Assembly (NCBI GenBank): GCA_934675095.1
Contig: CAKUPC010000002.1
Location: 1-64,000, forward strand
From: an uncultured Bacteroidales bacterium
Lineage (GTDB): Bacteria > Bacteroidota > Bacteroidia > Bacteroidales > UBA932
Direction of reading: 5' to 3'
Length of the DNA: 64,000 nucleotides
Shown here piece by piece: positions 60,246-64,000 of the stretch. The stretch's first letter is position 1. Each line of letters starts with the position of its first letter. The position numbers were made by a program, and so were the translations under genes. A model generated the notes under the pieces. The model was not told the DNA's origin. It made no database searches and worked only from the letters and a program-made list of their open reading frames with translations.

Positions 60246-63200
60246 ATGAAGAATTTGTTAATAAGTCAAAGGTCAGTCGCGGAACTTGCGGAGAAAATAG
60301 GGCAGTCGGAGGAGACGTTCTGTTCCGGGCTCTTCCTTTCCGCGAGATGGTTCGTCGTCTCGCAGGTCAGCCGTCCGGGGATAAACTTCATCGTGCTTCC
60401 GGACAGGGACTCCGCCGAGTACTGCTCTTCCGACCTTTATGACCTCGTCGAGGGCGACCGCGTGTTCTTTCTCCCCGATTCCGGACGGAAGATGGAGAAG
60501 AGCAACTACAAGTCGTCGCTGAGTGTGCAGAGGACGTCCGCGATAGGGAAGATGATGGAATATGACGGGCAGAGCCAGCTTTTCTTCGTCACCTATCCCG
60601 AGGCGCTTGAGGAGCCCGTGGCAAAGGGCGGCGACGCTCCGGTGATGAGGATACGCGAAGGGGACGAATACGACCGCGAGCAGCTCACGGACAGGCTTTT
60701 CTCTATGGGGTTCACGCGGGTTGATTTTGTCAGCGAACCGGGGCAGTATGCCGTCAGGGGGGCTCTCGTCGACATATTCTCATATTCATTCAACAACCCC
60801 TACCGAATCTCGTTCTTCGGAGACGAGGTCGATGGCATCAGCGTCTTCGACTGCAACACGCAGCTTTCCAAGGAGAAGCTCTCCGAAGTCGAGATTTTCG
60901 CGGACCTGTCGGCGGAAGGGGGCTCGGGCGTCTCCGCTGTTCCTGTCACCGACTTGCTTCCGGACGGCGCCCTTGTCTGGCTCGACTCTTCGGATATGTA
61001 TAAGGATAGGGGATTCTACGCCTCTCTGCGGAAGTTCCGCCGCGTTTTCCTTGAGGTTCCGATTTCGGCCTCGGGGGTAGTTCCGGTGAGTTTCAGCATA
61101 GCCCCTCAGCCGGTGTTCAACAAGAACTTCGAGCTTCTGACTGAGGACATAAGGGAAAAGACCCTGAGCGGCTACAGGGTCTGCATCTACGGCGAGAAGC
61201 GCTCGCAGCTTGAGAGGCTTGAGAGCATACTGATTCAGAACGAGGGGTATCTGCCGGAGTTCATCCCCTCGCACAGCATCCACAGCGGGTTCATCGACCG
61301 CGAGGACAAGGTCTGCTGCTACACCGACCATGAGATTTTCGACCGTTTCCACAGGGTCAGCCTTCGCCGTACCGTGGAGAAGAGCGAACAGCTGACAATC
61401 AATGACTTGACTTCATTTGCGATAGGGGACTACATCGTCCACATCGACTACGGTGTGGGAATATTCGGCGGACTCGTGAGGATGAAGGATGACAAGGGGA
61501 GGATGCACGAGGTCGTGAAACTCATATATAAGGACAACGACGTCGTGTTCATATCGGTTCATGCCCTCCACAAGATTTCACGCTACCGTTCCAAGGACGG
61601 CGAGCCCCCGAAGATTTACAAGCTCGGCTCCAAGACCTGGCAGACTCTCAAGTCCAACGCCAAGAAGAAGGTCAAGGACATTGCCAAGGACCTCATCCGG
61701 CTCTATGCCAAAAGGCGTGCGTCGAAGGGGTTCGCCTTCTCTCCCGACACTTTCCTCCAGACCGAGCTGGAGTCGTCTTTCATGTACGAGGACACGCCGG
61801 ATCAGGAAAAGGCCGTGCAGGCGGTCAAGAGGGACATGGAGGACAGCTGCCCGATGGATAGGCTCGTCTGCGGGGACGTGGGCTTCGGAAAGACCGAGGT
61901 GGCGATAAGGGCGGCGTTCAAGGCCGCTGCGGACGGGAAGCAGGTGGCGGTGCTCGTTCCGACGACAATCCTTGCGCTGCAGCACTACAAGACCTTCTCC
62001 TCGCGCCTGAAGGATTTCCCGTGCAATATAGACTTTGTGAGCAGGCTCCGTACCGCAAAGGAAATCGGCGACATAAGGCAGAGGCTCAAGAGCGGGGCCA
62101 TAGACATTCTCATCGGGACGCACAAGATTCTCGGCTCGACTTTCGAGTTCAGGGACTTGGGACTTCTCATCATAGACGAGGAACAGAAGTTCGGCGTCGG
62201 GGCCAAGGAGAAGCTGCGCCAGATGAAGGAATCCGTCGATACGCTCACTCTCACCGCCACGCCTATCCCGAGAACCCTCCAGTTCTCGCTCCTCGGCGCG
62301 CGTGACCTCTCTATCATCTCCACTCCGCCGCCGAACAGGATTCCGGTGCAGACTGAAATCATGCTTTTCGACGGGGATGAAATCCGCAAAATCATAAACT
62401 ATGAGCTGAACAGGGGCGGGCAGCTGTTCTTCCTGCACAACAAGGTGGAGGAGCTGCAGTCTATTTATGACATCCTCCACGGGCTCGTTCCGGACATGAA
62501 AATCTGCATCGCGCACGGACAGATGGAGGCAAAGCAGCTGGAGGACAGGATTCTCGACTTCATGGCCGGTGACTACGACATGCTGCTCTGCACTACCATC
62601 ATCGAGAACGGACTGGACATCCCGAACGCGAACACCATAATAATAAACCAGGCCCAGAACATAGGTCTGAGCGACCTTCACCAGCTGCGCGGCCGCGTCG
62701 GACGTTCCAGCCGCCGGGCGTTCTGCTATCTGATTGTGCCTCCGCTCGTCTCCATCACCGAGGACGCACGCCGCCGCCTCAAGGCGATAGAGTCGTTCTC
62801 CGACCTCGGCAGCGGCTTCAACATCGCCATGCAGGACCTCGACATACGCGGCGCCGGCAACCTTCTCGGGGCTGAACAGAGCGGCTTCATCACCGACATG
62901 GGCTTCGAGACCTACCAGAAGATTCTTTCGGAGGCCATGGAGGAACTCGGGGTGGAGACCGGGCTCACCTCGCGCAACGTGAGCGAGTCCTATGTTTCCG
63001 ACTGCACCATCGAGACCGACCAGGTTGCCCTCATTCCGGATTCCTACATAAGCATGACGGCCGAGAAGATAAGGATTTACAAGGACCTCGACTCCATAAC
63101 CTCCGACGACGGCCTTGACAAGATGAAGACCCAGCTCTCCGACCGCTTCGGACCGCTTCCTCCGGAGCTTGAGAGCCTTATGGAAATAGTGCGCATCAGG

Positions 63201-63443
63201 CATCTCGGGGAGAAGCTTGGATTTGAGAAGATAATCATAAAGAACGGCATCATGATAGCCTTCTTCATCTCGAATCCTCTCTCTCAATACTATAAGTCGA
63301 AGACTTTCCAGCGCATCCTCGAACGCCTCAACGACAATCAGAGGTTCTTCGACCTCAAGCAGAACGACAACCGCCTGCGCATAGTCTCACGCAACGTTCC
63401 TGACCTCTTTGAGGCATACGCGCGGCTGTGCAAACTGAAATAG
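60246..63443 (+). CDS. mfd: transcription-repair coupling factor Mfd
   Basis: 1065 residues from ATG 60246, where homology begins; an upstream ATG would add 55 residues of intergenic-like sequence including TTATCAACA. It removes stalled RNA polymerase and recruits UvrA. It shows a UvrB-like N-terminus, the RNA-polymerase-binding domain (AIGDYIVHIDYGVGIFGGLV), then SF2 motifs: CGDVGFGKTEVAIRAAF, IIDEEQKFGVGAKEKL, TATPIPRTL, and the TRG motif (LHQLRGRVGRSSRRAFCYL). The C-terminal TRCF domain is complete. Confidence 0.96.
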   Translation: MKNLLISQRSVAELAEKIGQSEETFCSGLFLSARWFVVSQVSRPGINFIVLPDRDSAEYCSSDLYDLVEGDRVFFLPDSGRKMEKSNYKSSLSVQRTSAIGKMMEYDGQSQLFFVTYPEALEEPVAKGGDAPVMRIREGDEYDREQLTDRLFSMGFTRVDFVSEPGQYAVRGALVDIFSYSFNNPYRISFFGDEVDGISVFDCNTQLSKEKLSEVEIFADLSAEGGSGVSAVPVTDLLPDGALVWLDSSDMYKDRGFYASLRKFRRVFLEVPISASGVVPVSFSIAPQPVFNKNFELLTEDIREKTLSGYRVCIYGEKRSQLERLESILIQNEGYLPEFIPSHSIHSGFIDREDKVCCYTDHEIFDRFHRVSLRRTVEKSEQLTINDLTSFAIGDYIVHIDYGVGIFGGLVRMKDDKGRMHEVVKLIYKDNDVVFISVHALHKISRYRSKDGEPPKIYKLGSKTWQTLKSNAKKKVKDIAKDLIRLYAKRRASKGFAFSPDTFLQTELESSFMYEDTPDQEKAVQAVKRDMEDSCPMDRLVCGDVGFGKTEVAIRAAFKAAADGKQVAVLVPTTILALQHYKTFSSRLKDFPCNIDFVSRLRTAKEIGDIRQRLKSGAIDILIGTHKILGSTFEFRDLGLLIIDEEQKFGVGAKEKLRQMKESVDTLTLTATPIPRTLQFSLLGARDLSIISTPPPNRIPVQTEIMLFDGDEIRKIINYELNRGGQLFFLHNKVEELQSIYDILHGLVPDMKICIAHGQMEAKQLEDRILDFMAGDYDMLLCTTIIENGLDIPNANTIIINQAQNIGLSDLHQLRGRVGRSSRRAFCYLIVPPLVSITEDARRRLKAIESFSDLGSGFNIAMQDLDIRGAGNLLGAEQSGFITDMGFETYQKILSEAMEELGVETGLTSRNVSESYVSDCTIETDQVALIPDSYISMTAEKIRIYKDLDSITSDDGLDKMKTQLSDRFGPLPPELESLMEIVRIRHLGEKLGFEKIIIKNGIMIAFFISNPLSQYYKSKTFQRILERLNDNQRFFDLKQNDNRLRIVSRNVPDLFEAYARLCKLK

Positions 63444-63496
63444 TTTTTTGATAGCTTGCCGAAAATGATTAAATTTACCGCCCGAAATTTGAAGAT

Positions 63497-64000
63497 ATGA
63501 ACTTGCTGATTGATGTCGGCTACACCGCTCTCAAGGCATCGTGGGCCGACGGGATAACACTCGGAAAGACTTTCCGCTACCAGGGGGAAAGGACCGCCGA
63601 ATTCATACTAGGACTTGTCGAAAGGAACAGGCCCGAGGTCATGGTGCTGAGCACGGTGCGGGAATTTTCCCAGTCAGTGATAGGCAAGTTCGAATCATGC
63701 TGCTCGAAGTTCATACTCATAGACTCGGGGCACAGCTTCATACTTGAGGACAACGCCCTTCCGACCTTTCTCACCCCCGACCGCGCCGCGTCCGTAATTT
63801 CCGCCCAGTACCTCTTCAAGGGCAGGGGATGCACCATCTTCGACTTCGGAACCATACTCACCATAGATTTCATGGACGCGGATGGGCACTACCGCGGAGG
63901 AAACATCTCCCTGGGCTGCCGCACGCGCTTCAAGTCGGTGAACCGCTACTCCAGGTCGCTGCCTCTTCAGGACACTCCCGAAACCGTTGAGGAAACGGGA
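63497..64000 (+). CDS. coaX: type III pantothenate kinase, cut by window edge
   Basis: First 168 codons only. It phosphorylates pantothenate, the first step of coenzyme A synthesis. The phosphate-binding opening is LLIDVGYTALKASWAD (family D-x-G-N-T-x-x-K, here with Tyr for Asn). The adenosine-binding block is FDFGTILTIDFMDADGHYRG with GGNISLGC. The gene starts 53 bp after mfd on the same strand. The N-to-Y change in the first motif is a point to check; the rest looks normal so far. Confidence 0.85.
   Translation, partial: MNLLIDVGYTALKASWADGITLGKTFRYQGERTAEFILGLVERNRPEVMVLSTVREFSQSVIGKFESCCSKFILIDSGHSFILEDNALPTFLTPDRAASVISAQYLFKGRGCTIFDFGTILTIDFMDADGHYRGGNISLGCRTRFKSVNRYSRSLPLQDTPETVEETG

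Noticed and set aside
61578-63287. 569-codon open frame antisense to mfd
   Set aside because: Shadow of mfd codon usage; no recognisable domains or start signals.
1-64000. tRNA or rRNA genes
   Set aside because: I looked through the intergenic stretches for tRNA T-loop patterns and rRNA segments and found none; most gaps are shorter than 290 bp and explained by promoters, repeats or terminators.

Overview
The window looks like a chromosomal segment of a gut-type Bacteroidales bacterium (Bacteroidota). The signs are a SusC/SusD pair beside a hybrid two-component sensor, SecD-SecF as one protein, many short lipoproteins, weak ribosome-binding sites, and promoter -7 boxes of the TAnnTTTG type. 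I do not place it below order.

1-12.7 kb is a polysaccharide utilisation locus. It holds a heparinase II/III-like lyase (cut by the left edge), SusD, SusC, a hybrid sensor-regulator and a PL8 lyase. Two lyase folds that act on uronic-acid polymers, next to one SusCD importer, suggest a glycosaminoglycan-like substrate. 12.8-22.8 kb holds core genes: a PD40-repeat exported protein, SecDF, DnaE, and a ThiL-like protein that has lost the expected metal/ATP motifs.

22.8-27.9 kb is an accessory island of three solitary AAA_14/DUF4143-type ATPases and one decayed ATPase of another family. Each of the four is preceded by its own short direct repeats, with a period of exactly 23 or 33 bp running up to the start codon region. 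I regard this as the most unusual system in the window. 28.0-34.2 kb is a TolC/HlyD/two-permease efflux operon with a divergent AraC-type regulator. 34.3-38.7 kb is a three-gene lipoprotein operon with fibronectin-like repeats, followed by glyS.

40.5-47.4 kb is an AT-richer accessory region of small lipoproteins. Three of its genes are broken by single-base frameshifts. It also has a TPR/LuxR-type regulator and an outer-membrane barrel. 47.6-64 kb is core again: folK, a MIP18-type Fe-S factor, sufE, sufS, ruvA, mnmG, ybeY, a TonB-family protein, hflX, sdhB, sdhA (no adjacent cytochrome b gene), ruvB, mfd and the start of coaX. Two identical parS-like 16-mers (one between ruvA and mnmG, one inside mnmG) and a cluster of TTATCAACA motifs between ruvB and mfd suggest this end lies near the replication origin.
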